Shown: positions 25,659 to 34,687 of the stretch, one piece after another
Position numbering within the stretch: the stretch's first letter is position 1
Layout: each line of letters opens with the position of its first letter
From: Chromatiales bacterium
GTDB taxonomy: Bacteria; Pseudomonadota; Gammaproteobacteria; Xanthomonadales; SZUA-36
DNA: 34,726 nt
Direction: 5' to 3'
Assembly: GCA_024640025.1 (NCBI GenBank)
Contig: JAHEFT010000018.1
Location: forward strand, 1-34,726
Translations under genes and position numbers: made by a program
Notes under the pieces: generated by a model
Database searches by the model: none
Told to the model about the DNA's origin: nothing
The model's input: only the letters and a program-made list of their open reading frames with translations

Positions 25659-26899
25659 AATATAAATCAGTCTTAACACTGGCCATGCTGGTGGCAGCAG
25701 TTTCACCGGCCCTGGCCCAGGAAAAATCCTTGGACCTGGCGACGACAGCGGACCAAATCTCCCGGAAGTACATGCTGGTCGATACCCACATCGACGTTCC
25801 GGAACGGGTTTACCAGGACTGGGCGGATGTTACCAGGGCAACAAAGGGCGGTGATTTCGATTATCCCAGGGCTCGTGAAGGGGGACTGAATGTTCCCTTT
25901 ATGTCGATTTACACGCCAGCGGAATCAGAGGCGGAAGGTAACAGCCACGAGCTGGCAAACCGCCTGATAGACAGCGTGCAGGCGCTGGTCGGCCGGGCCC
26001 CGACAAAATTTGCTGTTGTCACGACACCCGCCGAGGCGGAAAAGGCCATGCAGCATGGGTTGATTGGCCTGGCGATGGGTATGGAAAATGGTTCTCCGCT
26101 GGCTGGAGACCTGGACAACGTGGCTTTTTTCAGAAAGCGCGGAATCAGCTACATCACACTGACACATTCACTCAGCAACCAGATCTGCGATTCATCCTAT
26201 GATGAAAACCACCAGTGGGACGGACTCAGCCCCTTCGGCAAGGAAGTAGTGGCCGAGATGAATCGCGTCGGCATCATGATCGATATTTCCCATGTCTCAG
26301 ATGAGGCTTTTTGGCAGGTTTTGGAGTTATCCCGGACGCCTCTCATCGCATCTCATTCCTCGGCCCGCCACTTCACGCCGGGTTGGGAACGAAACATGAA
26401 CGACGAGATGATCAAGGCAATGGCCGATAAGGGCGGCGTCATCCAGATAAATTTCGGTTCCAGCTTTCTCACCGCGGAAGCCATGAACTGGTATGAGCAG
26501 ATGAGCGATGCCCGGGACGTTTTCCTGGCGAAGAACGGATTTGATAAAAATGGTGAAGAAGCAAGGCAATTTGGTCTGTCTTACCGGGAAGCGCACCCGT
26601 TGCCATTCGCCACATTGGATGATGTGGTCGCCCACTTTCAGCATGTGATCGACCTGGTTGGAGTCGATCATGTCGGCATCGGTTCTGATTTTGATGGTGT
26701 GGGTGACAGTCTGCCGGTCGGTATGAAAAGTGTTGCGGATTATCCCAACCTGATCGAGGCGCTGCTCAAGCTGGAATATTCTGTTGACGATATTGCTAAG
26801 ATCATGGGCGGTAACCTGATGCGGGTCTGGCGCGCGACCGACACATATGCAGCTGATGCTGCAGCGGGTGGCGAACCCAAGCCCATGGCCGGAATGTAA
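25655..26899 (+). CDS. M19 membrane dipeptidase (renal dipeptidase family)
   Basis: Exported dinuclear zinc dipeptidase of family M19, 414 residues. A signal peptide ([22 protein letters not shown]) directs it to the periplasm. Metal ligands expected for the family are visible: H45 and D47 in VDTHIDVP, the bridging E144 in GMENGSPL, H213 in DISHVSD and H234 in ASHSSARH, with D345 in GSDFDGVG. Members split L,D- or D,D-dipeptides, some with activity on D-Ala-D-Ala or on murein peptides. The start overlaps the Nudix gene by 4 bases. Whether it takes part in wall recycling here is inference from nearby anmK and mepM. Confidence 0.92.
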   Translation: MKYKSVLTLAMLVAAVSPALAQEKSLDLATTADQISRKYMLVDTHIDVPERVYQDWADVTRATKGGDFDYPRAREGGLNVPFMSIYTPAESEAEGNSHELANRLIDSVQALVGRAPTKFAVVTTPAEAEKAMQHGLIGLAMGMENGSPLAGDLDNVAFFRKRGISYITLTHSLSNQICDSSYDENHQWDGLSPFGKEVVAEMNRVGIMIDISHVSDEAFWQVLELSRTPLIASHSSARHFTPGWERNMNDEMIKAMADKGGVIQINFGSSFLTAEAMNWYEQMSDARDVFLAKNGFDKNGEEARQFGLSYREAHPLPFATLDDVVAHFQHVIDLVGVDHVGIGSDFDGVGDSLPVGMKSVADYPNLIEALLKLEYSVDDIAKIMGGNLMRVWRATDTYAADAAAGGEPKPMAGM

Positions 26900-26909
26900 A
26901 GGTGGCCGG

Positions 26910-27704
26910 GTGTGGCTTGATTTTATAACCGTGAGCCTGGCCGCATTTTTTGCGGCCGGCCTGACGCTTTACTCCGGCTTTGGCCTGGGTACGCTGATGC
27001 TGCCCGTATTCGCCCTGTTTTTCCCCGTGGAAATGGCGGTGGCCGCGACCGCCCTGGTGCATGGTGCCAACAACCTGTTCAAGGTTTCCCTGCTGGGCCG
27101 CCATGCTGACCGGGAGGTGGTTTTAAAGTTTGGTTTGACCGCGGTGTTGGCCGCGATACTCGGCGCCATGGCCCTGGGATGGCTGGTGCAACTGAATTCC
27201 AGGATGAGTATCGAGGTCAACGACTCTGTTGTGTCAGAAGTCACCCCGGTTAAGCTGATCATCGGCTTTTTGATGGTTGGTTTCGCCTTGTTTGAACTCT
27301 TGCCTAAATTCCGGAAATTGCAGTTTGACCGCAGATATCTGCCCATCGGCGGGTTGTTGTCCGGGTTTTTTGGTGGGCTGTCCGGTCACCAGGGCGCGCT
27401 ACGTTCGGCGTTTCTCGCCAAGTCGGGTCTTACCACGGAACGGTTTGTAGGCAGCAACGCCGTGATTGGTTTCATGGTCGACCTGAGCCGTGTATCTGTC
27501 TACATCGCATTGTTTGCGGTAGCCGGCCGCAAGCTTGAGGAATTTGCCGCCTGGCCGCTGGTCATCACCGGGTCACTGGCGGCGTTCTGCGGTGTTATGG
27601 TCGGCAAGCGCTATTTACAAAAAGTCACGATGAAAAGTGTGCAAACACTGGTGGGTGTATTGTTGTTCGCAGTAGGTTTCGCCTTGATTTCAGGAATCCT
27701 CTGA
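26910..27704 (+). CDS. TauE/SafE (TSUP) family membrane permease
   Basis: Polytopic inner-membrane protein of the TSUP family, whose known members carry sulfite, sulfoacetate, taurine-related or other organic anions. 264 residues with about 8 helices. The N-terminal repeat begins AAFFAAGLTLYSGFGLGTLMLP and the second GGLLSGFFGGLSGHQGALRSAFL, both with the family Gly-rich G-F-G-G pattern. The start is taken as GTG at 26910, with AAAGGTGG just upstream; the open frame reaches back into the dipeptidase gene. It follows that gene by 10 bases and ends 11 bases before the convergent acyltransferase. The substrate is unknown. Confidence 0.87.
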   Translation: MWLDFITVSLAAFFAAGLTLYSGFGLGTLMLPVFALFFPVEMAVAATALVHGANNLFKVSLLGRHADREVVLKFGLTAVLAAILGAMALGWLVQLNSRMSIEVNDSVVSEVTPVKLIIGFLMVGFALFELLPKFRKLQFDRRYLPIGGLLSGFFGGLSGHQGALRSAFLAKSGLTTERFVGSNAVIGFMVDLSRVSVYIALFAVAGRKLEEFAAWPLVITGSLAAFCGVMVGKRYLQKVTMKSVQTLVGVLLFAVGFALISGIL

Positions 27705-27715
27705 GGCGATTGTCT

Positions 27716-28597
27716 CTATTGCCTTTCGTCGAGTAATTTCGAAATCAATTCATCTTTTTCCCGCCATATCTGGCTGATCCATGCTTCCAGTTCAGCGCGA
27801 AATTCCTGATCAGTCCGAAAATTCCTTCCCAGCAATTCAGGCGGGATAGCCCGGCTTTCCGCCCGAACGATGATTTCCGGGATTTCACCGGTCAGCAATT
27901 GCCAGAAAGTCGGGGCCTGGCCGGTTGTCCGGGTTTGCGGGTAGACGATGGTGACGTCAACCAGGGCATCGAGTTCTTCCGCCAGGGCGTACATCACCTG
28001 CCCCAGCCCGCCAATTCGGGGTTGAAGCAGGTTTTTGTAAGGACCTGTTTTCCTGTCCCTTTTCTCTTCTGAAAACCGGGTGCCCTCAGGGAAATTGGTC
28101 ATGGCGACCGGTATGGTTTTGAATTTTTCACAGGCTTTCCGGGCATTTTCAAGATCTCTTCCTTTCAATCCCGGTTGCCGCATTACTTTTTCCCGTGAAT
28201 GGCGGCGCATGAACGGCATGTCCAGCGACCACCAGGCTACTCCCAGGAAGGGCAGCCAGATCAACTGGCTCTTGATGAAAAAACGGAAAAAGGGCAGGCG
28301 GCGATTGAAACAACGCTGCATCACCAGGATGTCTACCCAGGACTGGTGGTTGCAACTGACCAGGTAACAGCCCTGGTGATTGAGATTGGCGGGAATTTCA
28401 ATATTCCAGCGGGTTTTTTTATGCAAAGAGAACAGGGCGTTATTGATTGAAATCCAGGTTTCGGCGAGTCCGGCGAGTACCCGTCTCATACCGTTGCGCA
28501 GGGCTTCGGTGGGTGCCAGGAATTTGCCGATCGCCAGGATACACAATAACGTGGTCAACACGATCGTATTGGTGGCAATCACCAACAGCGAGGCCAC
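27716..28597 (-). CDS. YihG-like lysophospholipid acyltransferase
   Basis: Inner-membrane acyltransferase of the PlsC/AGPAT family, closest in pattern to E. coli YihG, which adds the sn-2 acyl chain of phospholipids. 293 residues. An N-terminal transmembrane helix is followed by NHQSWVDILV (the NHX4D catalytic motif), PFFRFFIKSQLIWLPFLG, ALDMPFMRR-like WSLDMPFMRRHSR, NFPEGTRFS (the EGTR motif) and YPQTR. The start is a GTG at 28597 because the frame has no ATG before an upstream stop and a later ATG would remove the anchor; no clear ribosome site is seen. It complements plsB at the left of the window functionally. Confidence 0.85.
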   Translation of the reverse strand: MASLLVIATNTIVLTTLLCILAIGKFLAPTEALRNGMRRVLAGLAETWISINNALFSLHKKTRWNIEIPANLNHQGCYLVSCNHQSWVDILVMQRCFNRRLPFFRFFIKSQLIWLPFLGVAWWSLDMPFMRRHSREKVMRQPGLKGRDLENARKACEKFKTIPVAMTNFPEGTRFSEEKRDRKTGPYKNLLQPRIGGLGQVMYALAEELDALVDVTIVYPQTRTTGQAPTFWQLLTGEIPEIIVRAESRAIPPELLGRNFRTDQEFRAELEAWISQIWREKDELISKLLDERQ

Positions 28598-28733
28598 GCC
28601 TATCAGGGTCGTGAGGGGTTGAGCAAAAATTGAAATTGGAGAGGTTCCTTCTGGTGCATCATGAGCTTGCCGTCAGCTCTATCGAACAGGAATTATCTCA
28701 TTCCGGCGGGCATGGGTCCATGCAAGGCGGGTG

Positions 28734-28763
28734 TTGCCGGCTATTCCGGTGATATCATATATT
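28734..28763 (+). promoter_or_regulatory. candidate sigma-70-type promoter for the cytochrome c gene
   Basis: TTGCCG (28734-28739) and TATATT (28758-28763) with an 18-base spacer, 35 bases before the ATG at 28798. Both hexamers are close to consensus and the gap 28598-28797 contains no other gene. AGAGG lies 7 bases before the start codon. The promoter of the divergent acyltransferase was not identified. Confidence 0.4.
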
Positions 28764-28797
28764 CACTTTCCGACACACCGTCACAAGAGGCCATGGA

Positions 28798-29196
28798 ATG
28801 AGTCGCATAATCCTGTTCTTAGTGCTTTCAAGCCTGGTTTTTTCGATCGGTTGTTCCCGGGGAAATGAAGATTCAGCGCCACCTGTTGCCAAGGCGACTG
28901 AAGACGTTCGCGCCGGGTCCTGGCGGGAGGACCAGTTGCTGACGGGGCAGGAAGTCTACGAGGCGTCCTGCGCTTCCTGTCATGACCAGGGGGAAGGCGA
29001 CGCACCGACTATCGGCAACCGGGCGGCATGGTCCGGCCGGTCTGATCTCTGGACTGCAGTACTGTCGGCGCACGCCAATGCCGGTTATCTCCAAATGCCG
29101 GAAAAAGGCGGTCACGGAGAACTTGCTGATGACGACGTGTCGGCCGCTGTTGAATACATGCTTCTGAAAACCTACCCCGAAATGCCGCGGGACTGA
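28798..29196 (+). CDS. lipoprotein cytochrome c (c5-like)
   Basis: Small monoheme class I cytochrome c, 132 residues, probably an outer- or inner-membrane-attached lipoprotein facing the periplasm. The signal segment ends in a lipobox-like FSIGC with C19 as the lipidated residue, followed by a flexible linker. Heme is held by CASCH at 58-62 and the distal ligand is probably M100 in LQMPEKGG; the end of the domain is DDVSAAVEYMLLKTYP, the usual C-terminal helix. The pattern around the CxxCH (GQEVYEASCASCH) is that of cytochrome c5/c552-like carriers. It stands alone between convergent and divergent neighbours, so its redox partners are unknown. Confidence 0.9.
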   Translation: MSRIILFLVLSSLVFSIGCSRGNEDSAPPVAKATEDVRAGSWREDQLLTGQEVYEASCASCHDQGEGDAPTIGNRAAWSGRSDLWTAVLSAHANAGYLQMPEKGGHGELADDDVSAAVEYMLLKTYPEMPRD

Positions 29197-29210
29197 TCTG
29201 GACAGCGGGC

Positions 29211-30371
29211 TCAGCTCATCAGTTTTCGTTCATCCAGTCCGATGCTGCGGGCAATGATTTCTTTCATGATCTCGGTGCTGCCCGCGTAAATACGCGACAC
29301 GCGGGCGTCCGTGAACATGTGGGAAATCCGGTATTCACTCATGTAGCCGGCTCCGCCATGCAGCTGCACACATTCATCCATTACTCTCGATTCAACTTCA
29401 GTGGCGTAGTACTTGGCCTCGGCAGCCACATCGGCGCTGAGTTCGCCGTCGAGATGCATCATCACGCACTGGTCGATAAAAGTCTGGGTGACATCCAGAG
29501 CGGTTCGCATTTCGGCCATCTTGAAGCGTGAGTTTTGAAAAGCCGCAATGGGCCTGCCAAATGCTTTCCGTTCCAGGATGTAGTCCATCGTGATGTCGAA
29601 GGCGATCTGGCCGTGGGCAACGGCCTGGCAGGCGCTGATCAGCCGTTCCTCGGCCAGGAAATGCATCAGGCTGTAGAAGCCTCGCTCCGGATCACCAAGG
29701 ACATTTTCCGCAGGCACGCGGACGTTTTCAAAAAATAGCTCAGCGGTGTCCTGGGCTTTCAGGCCCATCTTGCTGAGGTTGCGTCCGCGGCTGAATCCTT
29801 CCATCCCCTCCTCAACGACGAACAGTCCAATTCCATGTGACTTTTCCGGCACGGTCCGGGCGGCCACAACGAAAGCGCCGCCATTGATACCGTTTGAAAT
29901 GTAAGTCTTCGAACCATTGACGATCCAGTCGTCGCCATCGCGGGCAGCGCGAGACTTGATGCCAGCCAGGTCGCTGCCTGCGCCGGATTCCGTCATGGCG
30001 ACGCCGAGGATGGTCTCACCGCTGATGCATTTTGGCAGCAGCCGTTGTTTCAGAGCCTCGCTGCCGAGGTGCCCGATGTAAGGCCCGACCAGACGGCTGT
30101 GCAGGGTCAGGAACAAGGCGAGGTCGCCATGGCGCATGGTTTCCTCGATGAGGATCTGTTCAAAACGAAAATCCTGGATGCCGAGTCCGCCGTATTTCTC
30201 ATCCGCCCACATGCACAGCAGACCCTGTTCACCGGCTTTAAGGAAGGCATCCTTGTCACAGATACCTTGCTCCCGCCAGCGCTCGACGTGGGGCCCGACC
30301 TCGGCCTGCATGAACTTGCGGACCGAATCACGGAACATGTCGTGGTCTTCATCGAAAATCAGGCGTTTCAT
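29211..30371 (-). CDS. acyl-CoA dehydrogenase
   Basis: FAD-dependent enzyme introducing the trans-2 double bond in acyl-CoA, the first step of beta-oxidation; electrons pass to electron-transfer flavoprotein. 386 residues. FAD-binding blocks are AMTESGAGSDLAG and VNGSKTYISNG. The usual catalytic Glu of medium-chain enzymes (IYEGT) is replaced: the C-terminal motif reads RIYAGSTEIMKEI. Instead AEERLISA, with E242, matches the place where long-chain and isovaleryl-CoA dehydrogenases carry their base. That suggests a long- or branched-chain type. It is the last gene of the TetR-thiolase-FadB-like operon, 21 bases downstream of the FadB-like gene. Confidence 0.92.
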   Translation of the reverse strand: MKRLIFDEDHDMFRDSVRKFMQAEVGPHVERWREQGICDKDAFLKAGEQGLLCMWADEKYGGLGIQDFRFEQILIEETMRHGDLALFLTLHSRLVGPYIGHLGSEALKQRLLPKCISGETILGVAMTESGAGSDLAGIKSRAARDGDDWIVNGSKTYISNGINGGAFVVAARTVPEKSHGIGLFVVEEGMEGFSRGRNLSKMGLKAQDTAELFFENVRVPAENVLGDPERGFYSLMHFLAEERLISACQAVAHGQIAFDITMDYILERKAFGRPIAAFQNSRFKMAEMRTALDVTQTFIDQCVMMHLDGELSADVAAEAKYYATEVESRVMDECVQLHGGAGYMSEYRISHMFTDARVSRIYAGSTEIMKEIIARSIGLDERKLMS

Positions 30372-30392
30372 CGTTTTTGCTCCCTGGTCCTG

Positions 30393-32534
30393 TTAACCGT
30401 AAAACGGCTGGTTATTGCCGGCACGCTCGCGCAACCAGGGCGATACCATGAACCGCTTGCCATAGGTTTCAGTCATACGGTCACATTCCGCCACGAATTC
30501 CCGGATACCGACGGTATCGATGTAGGAAAGCGTTCCACCTGTGTAGGGGGGGAACCCCCAGCCGAAAATGGAACCGATATCGCCGTCCTCCGGGTGGGTT
30601 ACAACGCCTTCCTCGACACAGCGCGCTGTTTCCAGTGCCTGGATGGTCAGCAATCGCTTCTGAAGCTCTTTGAGCCCAGGCTGTTCAGCACTAACCGGAA
30701 ATTGTTCCGCAAGTCCTGGCCACAGGTGCTTGGTCGCTCCTTCAGGGTAGTCGTAAAAGCCTTTGCCAAAGCGTTTACCCTTGCGCTCCAGGTCCTCGAC
30801 CATCTTCTGGATGACCCGCTGGCTGGCATCAGCCGGGAACTCCTGTCCCAGTGCGGCCGCCGTCTCCTTACCAATCTTGTAGGCCAGTTCCAACGTGACT
30901 TCGTCCGTCACGGCCAGTGGGCCTACCGGCATTCCAGCCATTTTTGCAGCGTTTTCGATCAGGGCCGGCTTGACGCCTTCCGCCAGCATCGTGATGCCTT
31001 CGGCGGTAAAGGTACTGAACACACGGCTGGTGTAGAAACCACGGCTGTCGTTGACCACTATGGGAGTTTTGCGGATCTGCTGGATGTAATCCAGGCTGCG
31101 GGCAATGGCCTCATCATTGGTCTTTTCGCCCAGGATGATTTCCACCAGCGGCATCTTGTCCACCGGCGAGAAGAAGTGCAGGCCGATGAACTGCTCCGGA
31201 CGCTCCGAGGCCTCGGCCAGGCCGGTGATCGGCAGGGTGGAGGTGTTGCTGGCAAAGATACAGGTTTCAGGCACCACGGCCTCCGTCTTGGCCGTGACAT
31301 CCGCCTTCAGGGCCTTGCTTTCGAAGACTGCCTCGATAATCAGGTCGCAGCCCTGTAAATCGTGATAGCTGGTAGTCGGCGTGATCAGGCCAAGCAGCGC
31401 TGCCGCCTTTTCTTCCGTCGAGCGGCCGCGCTCCATGGCCTTCTTCAGCAAGCCTTCAGAGTAGGCTTTTCCACGCTCCGCGTTTTCCTGAGAGGTGTCG
31501 AGCAGGATCACTTCGATACCCACTTTTGCGGAAACATAGGCGATGCCGGCGCCCATCATACCTGCGCCGAGAATGCCAAGCTTCCTGACTTTCGATTTTT
31601 CGATGCCCTCGGGCCGTCGCGCCAGCTTGTCTGCCTTGCCCTTGTTGACGAACAGGCTGCGCATCATGTTGCGCGCGACCGGTCCTGCCAGCAGTGAGCC
31701 GAAATACTGTGACTCGATTTTCAGACCGGCGTCGAACGAAGTGGTGCAGCCTTCGAATATGGCCGACTGGGCGGCAATGGGAGCCGGGTAGTTGTGCTTT
31801 GTATTCTTTGACAGCAGCGCGTTGCCTACCATGAAGGTCTGGACCGTACCCGGGTGCATCATGCCGCCCCCCGGAACCTTGAAGCCCTTCTTGTCCCAGG
31901 GTTGCTCAAACTCACCTTTTTCAAGCACCCAGCGACGGGCTCGCTCGACTACTTCGGCAACCGGGGCCAGTTCATGCACCAGTCCCATTTCGAGCGCCTG
32001 TTCGGGCCTCTGGTTACGGCACTGCAACACCATGGTAGCGGCGTTACGGAAACCGACGAGTCGCGGTGTTCTCTGGGTCCCCCCCGCGCCGGGCAACAGG
32101 CCTATGTTCACTTCCGGAAAACCGAGAACCGCTCCGGTGTCATTGGCCAAAACGCGGTAGTGACAGGCCAGGCAGACTTCCAGGCCGCCGCCAAGCGCGA
32201 GACCATTGATTGCTGCGGCAACGGGCTTGCCGCAGGTTTCCATCCCGCGCAATGTTTTGTTCAAACCGTAACTGAACTCAGCAGCTTCTTTGGGTGACAC
32301 GCCGCGATCGTAGGCGGTGACCATGTCCTTGATGTCAGCGCCGGCTATAAATGCCTTTTTTCCCGAGGTGATAACGATGCCTTTAACGGCTTCATCAGCG
32401 GCGGCGCGTTGGGTCAGCACTGACAGGTCTTCCATCAGTTCAGGCGTCAGCACGTTCATTGGCATGCCGGGGAGGTCGATGGTCAGGAGTGCGATGCCGT
32501 CCTGGTCGACGACGTATTGAATGGTGTTGTTCAT
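30393..32534 (-). CDS. enoyl-CoA hydratase / 3-hydroxyacyl-CoA dehydrogenase (FadB/FadJ-like)
   Basis: Two-domain beta-oxidation enzyme, 713 residues, the length of FadB/FadJ. The N-terminal crotonase domain has the oxyanion loops AFIAGADIKDM and GLALGGGLEV (first catalytic Glu) and FPEVNIGLLPGAGGTQR (second Glu). The dehydrogenase part starts with the NAD-binding GILGAGMMGAGIAYVSA, then SNTSTLPIT, and the catalytic His in GLHFFSPVDKMPLVEII, followed by the C-terminal dehydrogenase domain with FGKGFYDYP and GFPPYTGG. It hydrates trans-2-enoyl-CoA and oxidises the product. It sits 12 bases after the thiolase gene. Substrate chain length cannot be told. Confidence 0.95.
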   Translation of the reverse strand: MNNTIQYVVDQDGIALLTIDLPGMPMNVLTPELMEDLSVLTQRAAADEAVKGIVITSGKKAFIAGADIKDMVTAYDRGVSPKEAAEFSYGLNKTLRGMETCGKPVAAAINGLALGGGLEVCLACHYRVLANDTGAVLGFPEVNIGLLPGAGGTQRTPRLVGFRNAATMVLQCRNQRPEQALEMGLVHELAPVAEVVERARRWVLEKGEFEQPWDKKGFKVPGGGMMHPGTVQTFMVGNALLSKNTKHNYPAPIAAQSAIFEGCTTSFDAGLKIESQYFGSLLAGPVARNMMRSLFVNKGKADKLARRPEGIEKSKVRKLGILGAGMMGAGIAYVSAKVGIEVILLDTSQENAERGKAYSEGLLKKAMERGRSTEEKAAALLGLITPTTSYHDLQGCDLIIEAVFESKALKADVTAKTEAVVPETCIFASNTSTLPITGLAEASERPEQFIGLHFFSPVDKMPLVEIILGEKTNDEAIARSLDYIQQIRKTPIVVNDSRGFYTSRVFSTFTAEGITMLAEGVKPALIENAAKMAGMPVGPLAVTDEVTLELAYKIGKETAAALGQEFPADASQRVIQKMVEDLERKGKRFGKGFYDYPEGATKHLWPGLAEQFPVSAEQPGLKELQKRLLTIQALETARCVEEGVVTHPEDGDIGSIFGWGFPPYTGGTLSYIDTVGIREFVAECDRMTETYGKRFMVSPWLRERAGNNQPFYG

Positions 32535-32546
32535 TTGGTGATTCCT

Positions 32547-33752
32547 TTATACGCGTTCGATGATGGTGGCTGTGCCCATGCCGGCTCCGATGCAGAGCGT
32601 CACAAGGCCGGTAGAAAGATCGCGGCGTTCCATTTCGTCCAGCAGTGTTCCCAGAACGACGGCGCCGGTGGCCCCCAGCGGGTGGCCCATGGCGATGGCG
32701 CCTCCGTTAACGTTGATCTTGTCGTGCGAAATATCGAGCAGTTGCATGTAGAGCAACACCACCGAGGCAAATGCCTCGTTCAGTTCATAAAGGTCAATGT
32801 CCGTCGTTTTCATACCGGCCAGTTTCAAAGCCTTCAGCGACGCCGGCGCCGGGCCGGTCAACATGATGGTCGGCTCGCTTCCGATGGAGGCAAACGAGCG
32901 GATGCGGGCGCGGGGTTCCAGGCCCATGATTTTGCCGGCCTCTGCGCTGCCGATAAGGACTGCCGCCGCGCCATCAACAATGCCACTGGAGTTGCCGGCA
33001 GTATGAACGTGGTTGATGGCTTCGACTTCCGGATACTTCTGGATCGCAACATCATCGAAACCGGCCTGGTCGCCCATCATCGCGAATGCCGGTTTCAGGT
33101 TGCCCAGGCTTTCCAGACTGGCGTCACCGCGCACGGTTTCGTCATGATCGAGGACGACCTCTCCAACATGGTCAAAAATGGGAATGACGGATCGGTTGAA
33201 ATAACCGTTTTTCCAGGCATCTGCGGCACGCTGCTGGCTGGTGACCGCGTAGGAATCAACGTCATTGCGGGAAAAGCCGTGCAGGGTTGCAATCAGGTCG
33301 GCGCCGATGCCCTGGGGCACAAAATAACTGTTGTAGGCTGTTTGCGGGTCGATGGCCATGGCGCCCCCGTCCGAACCCATGGGCACTCTGGACATGCATT
33401 CCACACCCCCGCCGATAGCGGCCTGGGACAGGCCGGACATGACCTGGGAAGCCGCGGAATTAACCGCTTCAAGCGCAGATGCACAGAAACGGTTGATCTG
33501 CTTGCCCGGGACACACTCTGCATACTTGGCGTTGATCGCCGCGACGCGGGCGATATTGGCTCCTTGTTCACCGACCGGCGTCACGCAACCGAGGATCACG
33601 TCGTCGAGAATCGAGGTATCCAATTCGTTGCGATCGCGTAAAGCGGACAACACCTGGGTGGTGAGGTCCATCGGCGTTATCGGGTTAAGGCTGCCTTGCT
33701 TGCCGCGCCCCCTGGGGGAGCGGACGTGGTCGTAGATGAATGCTTCGGTCAT
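32547..33752 (-). CDS. acetyl-CoA C-acyltransferase (thiolase)
   Basis: Thiolase cleaving 3-ketoacyl-CoA with CoA, the last step of beta-oxidation. 401 residues. The nucleophile is C90 in [15 protein letters not shown]; the other active-site parts are NEAFAS (325-330), [15 protein letters not shown] with H357, and C387 in [11 protein letters not shown]. The N-terminus ([16 protein letters not shown]) is typical of the bacterial branch that accompanies stand-alone FadB/J-like genes. Its start overlaps the end of the TetR gene by 4 bases, so regulator and enzyme are coupled. Confidence 0.95.
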   Translation of the reverse strand: MTEAFIYDHVRSPRGRGKQGSLNPITPMDLTTQVLSALRDRNELDTSILDDVILGCVTPVGEQGANIARVAAINAKYAECVPGKQINRFCASALEAVNSAASQVMSGLSQAAIGGGVECMSRVPMGSDGGAMAIDPQTAYNSYFVPQGIGADLIATLHGFSRNDVDSYAVTSQQRAADAWKNGYFNRSVIPIFDHVGEVVLDHDETVRGDASLESLGNLKPAFAMMGDQAGFDDVAIQKYPEVEAINHVHTAGNSSGIVDGAAAVLIGSAEAGKIMGLEPRARIRSFASIGSEPTIMLTGPAPASLKALKLAGMKTTDIDLYELNEAFASVVLLYMQLLDISHDKINVNGGAIAMGHPLGATGAVVLGTLLDEMERRDLSTGLVTLCIGAGMGTATIIERV

Positions 33753-34405
33753 TTCCTTTCCTCTGTTGCAGTGGTGCTCAATAGCCGCACCAGGTTGTTT
33801 TTGAAATCTTCATAAGCCGCCGCCAGGTCAAAATCGGGGCTGACCAGCCATTGGCTGGTGATGCCGATCAGTCCGCCATAGTATTGTTCGGCGACCCGCC
33901 GGGCGTTGATATCCTGGTGTATTTCTCCGAGGGCTTGTCCGCCCCTGACCCAGGCCGCGACTGATTCACGCTGGATGCTCATGAACTCCGCAACGTTGGG
34001 TTTGAATTCGGAGGAGGGATCCATGGCAGCCCCCCATAAAATGTTCTGTGCCCGGATGTATTCCGGGTGGCGAAGGGCGTGGGCCAGGTGGGATTCGATC
34101 GCAGTTGTGATGGCCTTGAGCCCGGTTTTCCCGTCCAGCTTGCGGGTGAGTTCTTCATTCCAGGCCGCTGATACCCGCTTCAGAACCTCCCGGAACAGCC
34201 CGGCCTTGGAACCGAAATGGTGAGTGGCGAGCCCGCGGCTGTAGCCGGCGGTTTCACCAATGGCCACCAGCGTCGTGCCCTGGATGCCGGCCGTGTTTAG
34301 CAGTTCAATGGCTGCTTCGATCATGCTGGAATGGGCGAGCGCCGTCCGCTCGGCCTGTGTGCGTGGCGGCTCAGAATTGACGTTGGCAGGTGTTTCCTGG
34401 GTCAT
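33749..34405 (-). CDS. TetR-family regulator of the beta-oxidation operon
   Basis: One-component transcription regulator, 218 residues from the ATG at 34405. The N-terminal DNA-binding domain is clear: [22 protein letters not shown]... [32 protein letters not shown] (split here by helices), followed by a helical ligand-binding domain, expected to bind acyl-CoA or a fatty-acid-like inducer. The TTG at 34429 would lie upstream of the predicted transcription start, so the ATG at 34405 is preferred. The gene is first in its own operon (4-base overlap with the thiolase), and the palindrome at its promoter suggests autoregulation. Confidence 0.92.
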   Translation of the reverse strand: MTQETPANVNSEPPRTQAERTALAHSSMIEAAIELLNTAGIQGTTLVAIGETAGYSRGLATHHFGSKAGLFREVLKRVSAAWNEELTRKLDGKTGLKAITTAIESHLAHALRHPEYIRAQNILWGAAMDPSSEFKPNVAEFMSIQRESVAAWVRGGQALGEIHQDINARRVAEQYYGGLIGITSQWLVSPDFDLAAAYEDFKNNLVRLLSTTATEERK

Positions 34406-34412
34406 CGATAAA

Positions 34413-34437
34413 AAACTTGTTAGTGACAAGCAAGTTT
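34413..34437. promoter_or_regulatory. candidate TetR operator palindrome
   Basis: Inverted repeat AAACTTG-N11-CAAGTTT, perfect over 7 bases per arm, with a second nested one (CTTGT-N5-ACAAG, 34416-34430). It covers the -10 hexamer and expected transcription start of the TetR operon, the usual place for an autorepressing TetR protein. Confidence 0.6.
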
Positions 34438-34460
34438 ATCAAATGTAGTAATTTTGTCAA
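34433..34460 (-). promoter_or_regulatory. sigma-70 promoter of the TetR beta-oxidation operon
   Basis: On the minus strand a perfect -35 TTGACA (plus 34455-34460) and a -10 TAAACT (plus 34433-34438) with a 16-base spacer in AT-rich sequence. Transcription would begin near 34426, about 21 bases before the ATG at 34405. Confidence 0.65.
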
Positions 34461-34485
34461 TGCAGGGCCGTCTTCAGCCACGACG

Positions 34486-34684
34486 GTGGTAGCCGACCTT
34501 GCCGGCGATTGAGTCCCGTGCCAGCCTGACGCAGGCACTCCGAACCCGGTGTGGAACCAGGCACCTGTTGTCAGGACACGTTCGAGACTTCCCTGTGCAC
34601 TCATTGGTCATTCCCGACTCATGGCACGGCGTTTGAGCCTCTGGTGTGGCACGGAGTTTAATCTCCGGCAAGGTCGGCTCCCAC
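34486..34684. mobile_element. MITE/REP-like element with terminal inverted repeats, copy 2
   Basis: About 199 bases with imperfect terminal inverted repeats of roughly 25-37 bases: left GTGGTAGCCGACCTTGCCGG at 34486, right (reverse complement) GTGGGAGCCGACCTTGCCGG ending at 34684. The interior carries the same core as the repeat at 4693, at the same 47-base distance from the left end. No transposase or clear target duplication is seen. Short ORFs inside are not coding. Confidence 0.65.
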
Positions 34685-34687
34685 AAG

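Noticed and set aside
30045-31358. Long plus-strand open frame of 437 codons
   Set aside because: It lies antisense to the FadB-like and acyl-CoA dehydrogenase genes, spans both, and has no recognisable domain; a shadow of GC-rich coding DNA.
32517-33641. Plus-strand open frame of 374 codons
   Set aside because: Antisense shadow of the thiolase gene, whose active-site motifs are all intact on the minus strand.
34474-34686. Short open frames in the repeat cluster at the right edge
   Set aside because: They coincide with the inverted-repeat element and show no coding pattern or ribosome binding site.
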